NCBI GenBank assembly: GCA_009602725.1
Contig: WELB01000047.1
Span: 685,579 to 746,595 of the forward strand
DNA length: 61,017 bases
Reading direction: 5' to 3'
From: Spirogloea muscicola
Taxonomy: Eukaryota > Streptophyta > Zygnematophyceae > Spirogloeales > Spirogloeaceae
Position numbers and translations under genes: made by a program. How positions within the stretch are numbered: position 1 is the first letter of the stretch; the number at the start of each line of letters is the position of its first letter. Below, piece by piece: positions 45,840 through 58,282 of the stretch. Below the pieces are notes generated by a model. It was given only the letters and a program-made list of their open reading frames with translations. It did no database searches and was not told where the DNA came from.

Positions 45840-46716
45840 CCACGACAAGGCGTGGTCCCCCTTTTCCTTTGGCTTTGCACATTGTCCATTCTTTTTCCTT
45901 TTAGGCTGGCTTTGCCAGCCCTTCCTCTCTATGGGCGAGCACTTTCTTTCCCCCCGCCTTTGGTGGTTTGGCGCCTCAGTATAGCTTGTCAGATGGCGTG
46001 CTGCAGTGTGAGTGTGGGGAGCGGTCGACGGACCCGACGGAGCTAGCGGCGCATATCCTTCGCTGCGCCACTGGCGGCGAGCGCACAGTTGCTCACGACC
46101 TCCTCCGCGACGGTATGTTCGGCATCTTTCAGGAGGCCGGATACACGGTTACGATGGAGAATACTTCTGTCATGCCCATCCTTCAGAGGGCCGACGGACT
46201 CCACACGCGCCGCGTCGACCTGGTGGCGTGCACGACGGGCGGTGGCGGGCACATCATTGCCGATGTGGTCACCACTGATGTGGTCGACCGCTCCAACCCG
46301 GGGCTTTCTGCCTCGCGGGCTGGCCACGCTGCGGCAAAGGCCGCTCGCAGCAAGGCGGCCAAACACGCCGACCACCCGGCTGCCGACGAGTTCGTCCCCC
46401 TGGCTGTGGACGTGCATGAGGCTCTCGGATCCCACTGGCTCGACCTGTTGGCCAGGCTTGCACGGCGCGCTGTGTCCCGCAGACGCGGTGAGCCGGCTGA
46501 CTTAAACGCCGCTGGCTCGTGGGCTCAGGTGTATCGTATGCGCTTGTCCGTCTCCCTCCAGCGGTCCATGGCCCACGCCTTGCATCTGCGAGCTGGCCGT
46601 GCTCTCGCTGCGGCCTCCGGCTTTCGTCAGGGGGATAGTTTACCGGCAGCTAGTCTGTCGGATGTGAGGCTCCTCACTCGTAACTACTAAGTGGTCCATC
46701 CTCCCCCGTTCTGTCA
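45840..46716 (+). pseudogene. LINE C-terminal (Cys-His knuckle plus RLE-like) ORF, 5'-truncated
   Basis: The open frame from 45968 to the stop at 46688-46690 encodes CECGERSTDPTELAAHILRC, a His-Asp-Leu-Leu-Arg-Asp-Gly motif, RRVDLVACTTGGGG, IIADVVTTD, AARSKAAKHADH, AGRALAAASGF and LLTRNY-stop. Compared with the 19202 copy it is intact across the endonuclease-like part, but the reverse transcriptase is missing. A foreign tail piece with a hairpin (45903-45921) precedes it, so it inserted into, or recombined with, an older copy. No initiation context is evident, so I treat it as a truncated fragment. It ends close to a gap. Confidence 0.83.
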
Positions 46717-47039
46717 NNNNNNNNNNNNNNNNNNNNNNNNNNNNNNNNNNNNNNNNNNNNNNNNNNNNNNNNNNNNNNNNNNNNNNNNNNNNNNNNNNNN
46801 NNNNNNNNNNNNNNNNNNNNNNNNNNNNNNNNNNNNNNNNNNNNNNNNNNNNNNNNNNNNNNNNNNNNNNNNNNNNNNNNNNNNNNNNNNNNNNNNNNNN
46901 NNNNNNNNNNNNNNNNNNNNNNNNNNNNNNNNNNNNNNNNNNNNNNNNNNNNNNNNNNNNNNNNNNNNNNNNNNNNNNNNNNNNNNNNNNNNNNNNNNNN
47001 NNNNNNNNNNNNNNNNNNNNNNNNNNNNNNNNNNNNNNN
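46717..47039. other. assembly gap
   Basis: 323 undetermined bases inside LINE sequence; repeat collapse is the probable cause. Confidence 0.98.
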
Positions 47040-47169
47040 ACGGAAACCGAAACCAAGGTGCCTAAGGTGACATTAGTACCCTCGGGTGAGCACAAACAAA
47101 TCCGACAAGCTGACTTGGGGAGCTGGAGCGCCGCCACGAAAGCCGGAGGCCTGACTCAAAGCGCGCCCA

Positions 47170-47475
47170 GCCGTGGTCGACAAGTGTATCGAATGCGCCT
47201 GGCCGTCTCGCTGCAGAGGTCATGGCCCGGGCGCTGCACCTTCGTGCCGGCAGAGGCCCTCGCTGCTGCCTCTGGCTCTGGCCAGGGGACCCACTTCCAG
47301 GAGCCCAGCATCTCTGATCTGCGGCTGCTGAGCAGGGGTTACTGAGTGTCTCGTAGCAGCTTTGTTTCTGTTACTTAGCGCTTCCCCTGGCCCCCTTCTC
47401 GTACTCTGTTCATTCTTGTTCGGGCTGGTTGTTCCAGCCCCTATTCTCAATGGGCGAGCACTTTCTTCTTCTTCT
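47170..47475 (+). mobile_element. LINE 3' end and tail
   Basis: VYRMRLAVSLQRSW, LAAASGSGQGTHF and LRLLSRGY-stop (47345), then a tail with the variant hairpin GGGCTGGTTGTTCCAGCCC at 47422-47440. It ends about 190 bases before the start codon of the MOM1-like gene. Confidence 0.8.
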
Positions 47476-47667
47476 AACAAGCAGTGAACTGGCAATGCAG
47501 TGGCCCCCTCATCAGTCCATGCGAACCGCCGTGCCTTTCCGCCATCACCGTCTCCGCCTTGGCCACACCATGCCGGCGCGGCCCCGCCGCGGCCCCGACG
47601 CCGCCGCCGCCGCCGCCGCCGCCGTGCTTCGACGCGGCGGACTTGCAGAGCCCGCTGAAGGGGCGGC

Positions 47668-50600
47668 ATGGTCGGCGGCTGGCTGGACCCCGACGTGGAC
47701 GAGGGCTCGGAGGACGACGACGAGGAGGACGACGTCCCCGACGAGGGCGGCGGCGGCTGGCTCTGGCTGGCGAAGTCCAGCCCGTACGTCGGGGGGAAGG
47801 CAGCGGCGATCTCATCCAAGAACTTGCTTGCGAGCAGCTCGCCCCAGAGCGCCGGTGCTCCGCTCCCGCTGGCCAAGGCCTCAGGGCTGCCTGATGGCGG
47901 CTCTACGCAGCAGCTCCAGGAGTCCAACGGCAACGAGGTCACTATCCCGTGCAAGGCCTTTCCCCAAGGTCGAAGCGGCGACGACGATGCGCCGATGCTT
48001 CTGGAGGTGGAGGTGCCACAGAGCCTCGAGCTGAGCAAGAAGCGGAAGCGGGTCAATGGAGGAGGCGACGGCCACCTGGTCCGACAGCCTAGCTCAGCTT
48101 GCCCCCGGAGTCTAGCAGGAAACGAGTGTGCCGTTGCATCAGAAGCAGCCCTAAACCCTAAACCTAGTTGTCTTTGAGCAGACTTCATCTGTCCAACGAC
48201 AAAGTACTGGAGATTGGTTTGGGCAAGCTGTCTGTCCTCTAGTAGAGTTTCGTGGCATGGCAGTCATGCTGACGTTGTACAGAGCGTTGCTTGTACACAG
48301 GTGAGTGACAATGATCAAGCTGTTGGCTCAAGAAGCACCGTTGGTGAAGAGGTGCAGGTCAACGATCATGGTCGTAATGCCAATGTGGAGGTGGTGGCTA
48401 TTATAGCACAAGTGGGAGGAGTCCCACCAGCCACAGTCAACGGTGGACAGTTGCCGAATGTTAACTTGGAGCCAACGGATGCACAAAGGGTGGGAAAGGC
48501 ACCTCAACTTCTCAAAAGCATGCAGGCAGATGATCTTTCGCTTGGGCACGCCCCAGTGGCCTCCGAGGTAATTGAGCAAGAACAGGTCAAGAGCAGTGAT
48601 GCAGAGGCAGGTGAGAGGCGCTCGCATGACGAGGTCAGCGGAGGCGACGAGACACAAATGGATGAGTCTGAGCTGCGGAGGAGGAAGAGCAAGATGCTTT
48701 GGCAAGTGCTGCTGCGGCAGGTGGACCTCACCAAGCTGCAGAAGAAGATTGAGGTGCTCATCTAGTCAAGCAGGCTGCTCATGTATCTCTGGAGAAATAT
48801 CCAGAATGCATAGACAGGAGCTGTCCACTTCACTCCTTTTCGTGGAGTAGGGAAACTTGCAAGAAGATAAACTTGCTGGAGAATTGAAACATACAAAGTG
48901 TCTCGTACACAGTCAACTCCAGCAATCTTTGTACTACAAGTTGATAGGCACCAGGCTGTGCTCATTGGTCGGGATCAACAGGAGTACTGGCTTTAGCTGA
49001 TACCCATTGTTTCTAATCCAGGATCTGCCAACAGTACTCGAGGATACGCCTCCTGGGCTGATTCACATGGACAGTCCATGCAAGGAGGAGGAAGGCGAGG
49101 ACGAGATACTAGATATAGAAGAGGAGGCCGAAGACCTCTCATACCCACCAACTTTCGTTCACAATGAATGCTGTGAGGCATGCTCAACCAGGGGGGAGCT
49201 CTTGTAAGTCGTATACTGCCCTTTTGTTTGTCGACTTGTTGCCAATCTGTACTTAAGATGGGTGTGCAGGGGCAGCATTACTTACCAAGGAGACTTAGTC
49301 TGTGTGCAAGCCTTTCCCGTCCTCGATGTTGTATTTTGCTTCCAGACCATAGCTGGCCACATTCACAACATCAGGCATATAGCAGGAGTGAAGATGGGCC
49401 AGGGAGGAGGTTGTACAGTTGGAGCTGTCATTTGAGTTTGACTGGTGTTGGTGAGGAGGCTGTTGCTAATTATACATTGTGGCACAACCTGGCAGGCTGT
49501 GTGATGGAGCAGGCTGCACAACCACATACCACCTAGCGTGCTGTACTCCTCCTTTGGATGAAGTCCCCTTTGGCAACTGGTATTGTCCAGAATGCGCTTA
49601 CAAGAGGATAAAGGAGGGCGTGGATGTTGTCGCCTCTACAATTGAGTCTATTTGGGGCATGAGAAGCAATCGCCGTGGCCTGCCCCTCATACTGCTGCCT
49701 AGTCCCAGCACGCCAAAAGACACCTCACTCCTGATTGAGATGGAGGACTTACTGCTCTTTCACTTCAGCATGCTACCGGGAGCACTTTCAGAAGAGGTGA
49801 GGACAGGATCAAGTAACTCAGACCCAACATGGGTTTGTGAAGGCATCTCCAATGGCCAACAAATGGAAGCAGAATACTTTGTGAAGTGGGCTGGTGCCTC
49901 CCACTGCCACAACTCATGGCTGAAGGAGAGTGAGGTGCTGTGTGCCCCTCAAGGTGCCCGGGTGCTTGCAGCCTTCAAGAAGCTCTGGGCATGCGGCAAG
50001 GTGAATCAGGAAATGCCTTCCACTATCATTCTTTTCATATCACAATCTGAATAGTAAGGTGCTTCCTGTAGAAGCATCACATCATGCCTCCTCCCTGTCT
50101 GTAGCTTGCTGTCTACCATAATCATATTAAGGGTTTGTGATCACATAACTATATCAATCAACAATATGGGAGCAAGATTTAGCATTATGCAAAGGCCCTG
50201 CAGCACTCAGCTTCAGATGCGCCAAATTGTTGGGTGCACGACAGGTTGAAAAGTGGAAGAATTTGTGGACCAAGCCCCAAAGATTGCTAAGCAGCAAGGA
50301 GATAATGCCCCCAGTACCCTCCCCATCGAGGCGGCTGAGCAGTGGTCGTATAAGGCGGCAGGCTGCCTCGTCTATAATTGGCAAGGAGTGGTGAGGTGCC
50401 TGTGTACTGCAAGATCGGTTATGCGCTCTGTATGGACAGTCACGTATTGTTGGTCTCCAGGGCTACTCTTCATACCACCAGAGTAGCACTCAGCTTTGCA
50501 GCTGCTGCTCACTCAGCAGACAGGGTTCTTGACGACCGCCAATGTTTGGGCTTCACGTGGCTTGCGCATCTGATTTTGCTCGCAGCTTGGCCTGATAATT

Positions 50601-53600
50601 GTGCATAATGTCAAGAAGGCACTCTCCACTAGAGCACTACACTTGTCGTGGGCACTACACATGCCGTGGGGTGCAGTCTTTAACAAAGGCCTGTGTGATT
50701 TCCCTCACGTGGTGCAGTCTGTTGAGAACACACTGATAAAAAGTTCTAGCAGCAGCTGCTTTGTGAGTCAGGGTACTGATTGTAATATCGAGAGAAAGGG
50801 AGCCTGCTGAAAGGCCAAGCCAAGCTTGCTCTCACTGCAGGCTTGTCAAGTGGAGGGGTTTGCCTTACTCTTGCTGCACATGGGAGCCTTCAAACGAGGA
50901 AACGTTGGCGACTGCTGAAGCTCTCACCCTGCAAAGCAACCTTCAAAGTCGTCACCTGATATATCAGAGTCGACTTGATCCAAGCAAGGCTGCCGAGGTG
51001 CGACTCAGACGACCATGAAAGTTGCCTTCATATGTGCCAAACATATATGTATATCCATTCTTAAATTATTTAGCTTGCCCCAAAGCATCTCAAGTACAAC
51101 TTGCAGCTTCTGTGGCTCAGGCTGAGGCCAAGCGAAAGGGTGAGCCCAGCATGAGTGTGCAACTCCCGAAGAGTCTACAGAGTTTGGGAGCAAAGAGCAT
51201 GGCTTATCAGGTGGACTGCCTGAATTGGCTCATATCTCGGTGGAAGTCAGCAGACGACCATGCTCTCACTTCCTTCTCTCAAGGCCTGGTGCGTCTCCCG
51301 TGGCCGACCCCATCTATTGATCTATGGAGGTGGCCTTAGTAGTAGGAGATTGGCCTCAGGAACAATGCAACCTTCATTCTGCACTTTGGTAGCTGCTGCG
51401 TTTGGAAAAAGACATGCCAGTAAGAGCTGGTGCCTAACATATCAGCCATCTGCGCAGTGTGCGGAGTGTATGACTTGCAAGATTGCCTGTTGTTTGCTAG
51501 GGGAGGAGATTTGCTACCATTCTCTTTTTAGAAGGTGTTCTTCGTCATTACCAGATGCCACGCTCAGTCCTCATAATCGGTGAAGCCTCATGCCTCTTTA
51601 GATGGGAGGCACAATTGGAACACTTTCTCCCTGATGTAAACTCTGTACATCTTAAAGGGGGCAAGGCAAGCAGGAACCTCATTCTCAAGGAAGAGCTTGG
51701 GCCCAATCCTACCATTGCTCAGTGCGTTCTAGCTTCACCAGAAGTCATCAACAAGGTGTGTAATCTCGCTGAGGTTGAGCATTAGTAGCGGCCATTAGTG
51801 CATGAATGTTGGCACAGCTCACCTTATGGGGTGTTTTAATGTGAGCATAGGCTTGCTTTGTTGCTCCTCTCCTGCAGTTCGAGATAGAGAGCATCTGCAG
51901 GCAGTGACGTGCTATGATGAACTGCTTCAGAGAGGGCTGCCTTTGACCTGCAAGTATTGCTTGTGGGCTTTGCAGGAGTTAGACTTCTTCGTAAAGGAGA
52001 AGTGGGGCATCATCGTGTTAGAAAGTCCTGGTTGGGCTTCTGTGCCAGTAAAACACTTGGGTTCATTTTCGCAGCTACATGCAGATTTCCGACTTGCGCT
52101 GTCAGAAAAACCACTTGCAGTAAGCTTGTCACGCACCGGCCAGCTGTGATGAACATTTAAGTTCAAGAGCAAAGCTTGGGTGTTGATACTTAGGATACAG
52201 TAGGATAGAACACAGTAGAATGCAAACCTACATTTGAGTTCCACGCAGATGCTTCAGCATGAACGTGATGCAGCGTGTTGTTGAGTACAATGTACAAGGT
52301 GCCATTCAAGATCGAAGTTCTAGTAGTCAGTAGCCCCTCATTTCAGATATTCAGTGCTTGTTTAATTCTTCTGATGCTCATACCACACTAAGTGCAGTGC
52401 ATCCTGCAAATGGTACCATCACATTGATAGCCATTGTCCTTACAATACACAGGATCAGCCACAGGCCAGTGCCAGATTTCTCCTCCACTTCATGAACCCC
52501 GGCAAATATAGTTTGGAGGAGCAGGCAGAGGACTGGAGCCCAATGGAGACGAGCTTGAAGAAAGTGACTGCCCGGGTGGAGAAGAGAGAGCACAAGGCAG
52601 TCAAGGTAGTGGAGATGTGGTTGCCTGTGGACATGCGCAGCATTCAAAAGGAGTACTACAGGTAGTACATTGCACTCGTGCACTTGCCCGAGCTGCCCAT
52701 CTTAGAAGTCAGAATGTTCTTCTGATAGCCCAAGGAGACCTGAGCTTGCATGTTGCGCTCCCTGCTCTGGCACAACATGAGCTCCTCTTCGGGCTTATTG
52801 AGATGTTTGATATGTAGCTGACTCGTGTTGGCCTCTAGAACCATTCCACCTGAGCAAAGTACATGCTCCCAATCTTGGTGCCGTTCCACAGGGCAATCTT
52901 GCGGAGTCAAGCAGGCCTTCTGATGTCTGGCAAGCAGCAACTGGAGAGTGGAGGAGTCACTTTGCAAGACGTTATTGCTCAGCTTCGTAAAGTGAGGATA
53001 CGGCGTTCTACTCTCCCTTGACTTGGTGCAATCTGCAAAGGTCAAGCAGCGAGTATGTCTTAAGCTGCAAGTAAGCCATGTGTTGTCTGACAGTGTTGCG
53101 ACCACGCATCCTTGGTGGCGGGGACAACCAGGATGCAGTGGGCCCTGCAGCTGGCAGATGAGTCCAGTGGCAAGCTGCAGGTGCTTCAGCACCTCCTTAA
53201 CCACTTCCGTCAATTGAAGGAAAAGGTTGTCCTTCTTTACCAGGTACCTCCCTTTCTACCCAACTTCTACTCAAGGTTGTCATTGCAGCATTAGCAAAGA
53301 TATGCTGCTTACGTTCAGCTGCTAAGCTCTTGATATTTTTTGAGAATGTATATTGAGTATGCTCTCTTTGCACCTTCTGGTATTCGTCGAAGGGCTTGTG
53401 GTGCTGTATCCTACGCTGATTTCATACTGCTGAGGGATGGTTGTACAGCTTACTCATTAGTCAATTGCAGTGTCTACTACGTGTGCTGTCAGCACAATTG
53501 AACCAAAATACTCAGTTGCTGGCTCGGTTGTCACTTGACTGTCTTCCACCCTGTTGGGCTTTGCAAGGTGCATGCTATGGGAGCCATTCTTGAAGACATA

Positions 53601-56600
53601 TTCCTAAGGCAGGCGAACTTTAATTACACCTTCATTGACAGTGCAAATACCATTGGAGTCAAATTGGCACAAGTTGCGGAGTTTAGCACCTGGATTTCAG
53701 GCGTAATAGTGATGACCCCACATGATTTAGATATCTCAATGGACATTGCCACTATTAGTGTTGTCATATTTTACGACCACAACTGGGACCCTCTGCTTGA
53801 CCTTCAGGTCAGCCACTCGACTGGTCTTTCCTTTGCTCTTAGATAGGATTTAGCTTTGGAATCCCAGTTGCAAGCGCCTAGAGTCTTGGCTAAGTCTGCG
53901 AGCATAAGGAATTTCTTCCAATGGATTCCATTGTTGGAGTCCATTGTATCTTGCAAACGTCAAAGTTTCGTCAGTTGGCTGTCACTGGGAGTTGCTGATG
54001 ACCCCTCACAAAGCCCTCTGAGGATGGACAACCCTCACTGTTGTCTTATCTTAAATAGTGGCACATGTAGGCCTCACAAGATCCTTGTTGCCTGGTCATC
54101 GTACAGGCGCTTGAAAGACCAGCGAGATTTGGCATGGCTGGTCAGCCCCTGCAAGTTTACCGCCTGTTCACCAGACACTCGGTGGAGCAGCGGTGTTTCC
54201 AGCGCTACCATGCAGCAGCAGGGGACGGCAGCACAAGAACTCTCTTCAACTTTGTAGACCCTACTGGCGTCCCACATGACATGGAGGAGGCCCCAGAGCC
54301 ATGCGAAGCAGTCAGAGAGTGCCAGGAAATACTTACAATAGGGGCTGTAGAGCAATTTAGAGATAACAGGTTGGCGGACATTCCGCAACAGGGAGAAGCC
54401 AAGCTGGTGAAGGACATGGTGATCCGTTTGCATGCGGAGATGGTCGAAGCTTGTGGCCAGTCCACAAGCCAGAGTGGGAGAGAAGTACTACTCTTTGGCG
54501 GTGACAACAACGTGGAGGACGTCGAGACCTCAGGGCAACAGAGCAAGGACGTCAGGTCCTCTGGCGGTGAATTAGGTGACCAGGATGACACTCAGAGCCC
54601 CTGGAAGTGGGTCTGGACAGACATACTTGGTGGTCCCAAGAGGCAGGAGGAGAGAGAGGCGAGCAGGAATACTGGACCTGCAGAAGCTCGCACTCAGGAT
54701 ACTCCGCAGGAGGAAAGAGGTAGTCCCTTAGATCATGTTCAGCATAGTGTGAAGGTAACGGATGTCACGACTACCATCTCAGCTTCCAAAGATGCTGCAC
54801 AATTGCAGGAGAGGCCTAGTTCTTGCGAGCAGGTCAGCCTCACCGGAGAGCTCGAGGTGCCACAGCCTGCAGAAGATGCTGTCAATATAGCAGAACCTAC
54901 AGGCGAGGTCGGCCCCAGTCAGAAGCCCACGGAGCCTGGGGAGCCCATACAAGCAGAACGCGGTGGTTTGGAGGACTTGGAAGGATCTGAGAGCCATCGC
55001 CAGGTGACTCAAAGCCCAGAGCGGGAAGCTCAACAACTTGCACTAGATGCACAGAAGGATGATTTGCAGCAGTACAAGGTTCTGGACAATGGTAACGAGG
55101 TGATGCTCCCCCCAGAGCCTGAGCAGCCACAGCTTGGAGGCGATGGAAGCGCTAGGAGCGCTGGCCCACCTCTGGCAGAGCACTCTTCAGAAATGCATAT
55201 CGCAAGTCCAGGGGCTGCCGCTGTTGCCACAGGGGATGAAGTTGAGAGAGAAGAACGTGAAGTAAGAGAAGGCGGTGACAATGCACAACAAATGGCGTTG
55301 GACCAGGGGGGTGAGGGGAATCAAGTGACTATTGAGAGTGTGCAGGAAGCTTCTCAAGAAGCTGAGCCTCAAGAACAAGTAGCACTTGACGTAGCTGGAA
55401 GCCAAGTTGAAGCAGAAGATGACATCATCCGCGTCATGAGGAGCGAGTTGAAGCAGGCTTGCCGCTTACTCGAACTATCTGTAAGCTCCTGCTCTTTCAG
55501 CCTTTCTGTCTCTGTCAGGTCACTGTTGTCAGATAGAAGGCATAACAAGAGTGAGGGAGAAGAGGAATGTAAGTGGTCTGCTGAGATCAGTAGGCTTTGT
55601 GTTATCTGCAGGACAAGGTAGAGCAAGGGGCTTTGGAGGCATTTGTGATCTTGACCAGCAGATACCGGCTGAAGAAGCGGACTGTGGTGGCCATGATTAG
55701 CACCGTTTTGGCCCTGGTACATTCTCTCTTATGCCAATGTTGTGTTGCAACAGTCAATCATGAATGTCTGTCAAAGTCTTGCAGTATGTGCTTGCAATTA
55801 TGCTCTTGCGAACTGGTCCAGATTCAATGCCAATGCTTGCAGGACATTCATATGCACCATCTTTACCCTGCCTCTGTGAACCCCTCTGGCAGTGTCGCAT
55901 CTCAGCAGAGCGCGAGCTGGTAGACTTCGATTTCCAGGACTGGCTGGACCGTGTTGCAAAGCACAAGGATGTACGTGTGCCGCGCCATAAATTGGATGCA
56001 ATATACCAGAGGCTCGTCCGCACGCTGACTTCACTCACAAACAACTCGATTGACTCTACTCAATCACCCACTCCGCCAGAATCAGCTAACACTGGCCGCA
56101 CACAATCCGATCAAGCCCAAGTGGATCGGCTAGCCGAGCCACCGTTGGCAGGAGTCAGCGAACCACTTTTTCAGCAGCAATTTGGTGTCGACGACTTCAG
56201 TACTGCAGCCGCCGACAACCCAGACGCCGTGTTGGCAAGTGGCGCTCGTGACCCCGACCTTCCGCCAGCGCCCAGCCTCTTCAACCTCTTGGTGCTTTCT
56301 GTCTCAAATGACTCGCTGGACCAGATTTCACAGACTCCGAATCAGGGTGCTGCAAGCGAGCCTGTGCAGTCGCCACAGCCAGCACCAGAGATGCTGGATC
56401 ACTTGACAGATGCCACTAGCACTAGGGGGCTGCAAAGTACTCAAGCGCTAGCCAATGAAAGCCAGCCAGACCGGTTACCCTGCTCTCCTTCCCGGAGCCC
56501 CGCAGAGGACCTGCAGGAGTGGCAGGCACATGACACACGGTCGCTTATGCAGAGGCAGCAGCAGGAGTCGCAAAATCTGCAGCTCCGGCTTGAGAACGCA

Positions 56601-58282
56601 TTGGATGCGCTGGACCGGCAGCTGGCGATGGAGGTTGTGCAGCAGGTGGCAGCGGCCCACCCGGCAGACAAGGAGGCAGATCAGCGCCAAAGCACGGCAA
56701 CCCGACTAATGTTGGTGCAGCAACATGCATTGATCAGAAAGCAGCAGGCACTGTCGATGCAGGAGGCACGGGAGGCGCTGCGTCGGCAGCACCGCGAGCA
56801 GCAGCGGCAGCTGGCATTCCAGCAACGGCGATCGATTGGCGGTGCAGCTGCTGAGACGGCCACAGAACCGTGCGCTGCCCTGCCAGCACCGGTAGCAGCC
56901 GCCGCACCTACGCAGGAGCCCACCTCCCAGCAGCGGCAGGAGAACATTTCGGGCCGCATCCAGGCAACTGGGCCTCAGCCGCAGGAGCTCGCCGAGGTGC
57001 CAGACCCTGCTCCGGCGCCGGCACTGAGGGAGGCTGCTACGGCAGCGGCCGAGCGCCCTCTGCGACCTCTGATCCCTGCCAGGCCACCGCCGTCAGCTGG
57101 GCTGCCAGAAGTGTTAGAACGCTTGATCTCTGGGCAGGCCCAGCAGGCTGCAACATCACAGCTGCCGGCCCAATTACAGCGGAGCGCCAGCCATGGCTAT
57201 GTCCGTGACCCGGTGCTGCTGAGGGAGGCTACTGCGCTTGCCAGAGGCTTACAGCAGCAGCTGGGACGCCGTCAACTGACACCGTTGCTGCCTGGCCAGC
57301 CATCACAGCAGCAACCGCCTGTCGCCCAGGCCAGCCAGCCCCGCCAGTCGGTGGCGACGGCATCGGGCCAGCCTGTCGTCGTTCCGCAGGCGCAGGCAGC
57401 GGTGCAGGCGCCGTCGGTGCTCCAAGCACCGCCGGCGGAGCAGCCGTCAGCACAAGCTTTTGGGCGGCAGGCACCACCGGCAATGCAGGCATCAGCAACG
57501 CCTCAAGCTCTCCCAGCTGCCCAGCCTTCGGCTGTGCCGCAAGGCAGCGACCAGCCAGCGAGCGACTTGCCTATGCTTCCATTGCAGCTGGAGGCTCAGG
57601 GCAGTCCTGAGATGTATCCGCAGCCGGCGATGGTCGCGCTTCTTCAGCAAGTCGTGGCGGCAGGGCAAGCCGAGGATGAGGAGCGGGTGTTGCCGGCGCC
57701 CACCATGGCGGCAGTGTCGCAAGCTCCTACCATAGAGTTGGGGAGCGCGGTCGATCAGATGATGGATCCGGTCTTCCTCCAGCCAGCTGACTTGCTCTCT
57801 GCTCAGATCACGAGCCCCTTCGCTGCAGAGGAGTTGCGGCTCAAGATCAAGCTCAACTCCATCAACAACAAGTACAAGGTTACCGTGAGTACTTGACCCC
57901 ACACTTTTGATAATAATTCGAGAGCGGCAGGAGGTGTTCCTTAACTCCCGGTTACTGGACCGTAGGATTCAGTATTAGTAGGAGCACTAAGCCCACTGCT
58001 TGGCAAGTGGAGGCAGCAGCTGTTTGGCATGTTCTGATCTGCTGGCCCAATCATCTCTGGGTGCAGTCCGCAAATACCATTGCGGAGTACGAGCAAGAAG
58101 CCAGCAGGTTACGGCAGCTATACCAAACCAAGCTCCACGACCTTAACAATGTAAGGCTGGGGCAGACACAGCTGGTCCTCAACATGCGGCATATCTTGAT
58201 GTCCAACCAACACCTTGCGGAGGCAATGAAGAGCAAGTCCTCTTGGGACCAAGCAGGAGCTGAGAGCTTGCCAAGATTATAG
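47668..58282 (+). CDS. MOM1: MOM1-like protein: PHD finger, two chromodomains, degenerate SNF2 helicase, CMM2-like C-terminus
   Basis: Predicted nuclear chromatin protein; Arabidopsis MOM1 maintains transcriptional silencing. Exons: 47668-48078 (end uncertain), 48301-48753, 49022-49203, 49496-50000, 50245-50390, 50841-50997, 51121-51292, 51532-51755, 51901-52119, 52453-52661, 52892-52991, 53094-53243, 53568-53807, 54107-55480, 55612-55716, 55893-57884, 58067-58282 (about 2284 residues). An in-frame TGA lies just before the Met. PHD: CEACSTRGELLLCDGAGC, then YHLACC and WYCPECA. Chromodomains: AEYFVKWAGASHCHNSW and EWLVKWRGLPYSCCTWE. The SNF2 lobes are recognisable (AYQVDCLNWLISRW, KEYYRAILRSQ, CCDHASLV, SVVIFYDHNWDPLLDLQ, LQVYRLFTRHSVEQR), but Walker A and DExH are lost. 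Acidic and Gln-rich disorder follows. The end (EYEQEASRLRQLYQTKLHDL, MSNQHLAEAMKSKS) resembles the CMM2 coiled coil. Confidence 0.87.
48147..48170. repeat. CCCTAAA motifs in MOM1-like intron 1
   Basis: CCCTAAACCCTAAACCTAG lies within the first intron of the MOM1-like gene (to 48300). Confidence 0.85.

Noticed and set aside
47429-48034. 201-residue plus-strand ORF overlapping the MOM1-like first exon
   Set aside because: Low-complexity Arg/Ala/Thr shadow of the GC-rich exon; the frame starting at 47668 continues into the supported exon chain.
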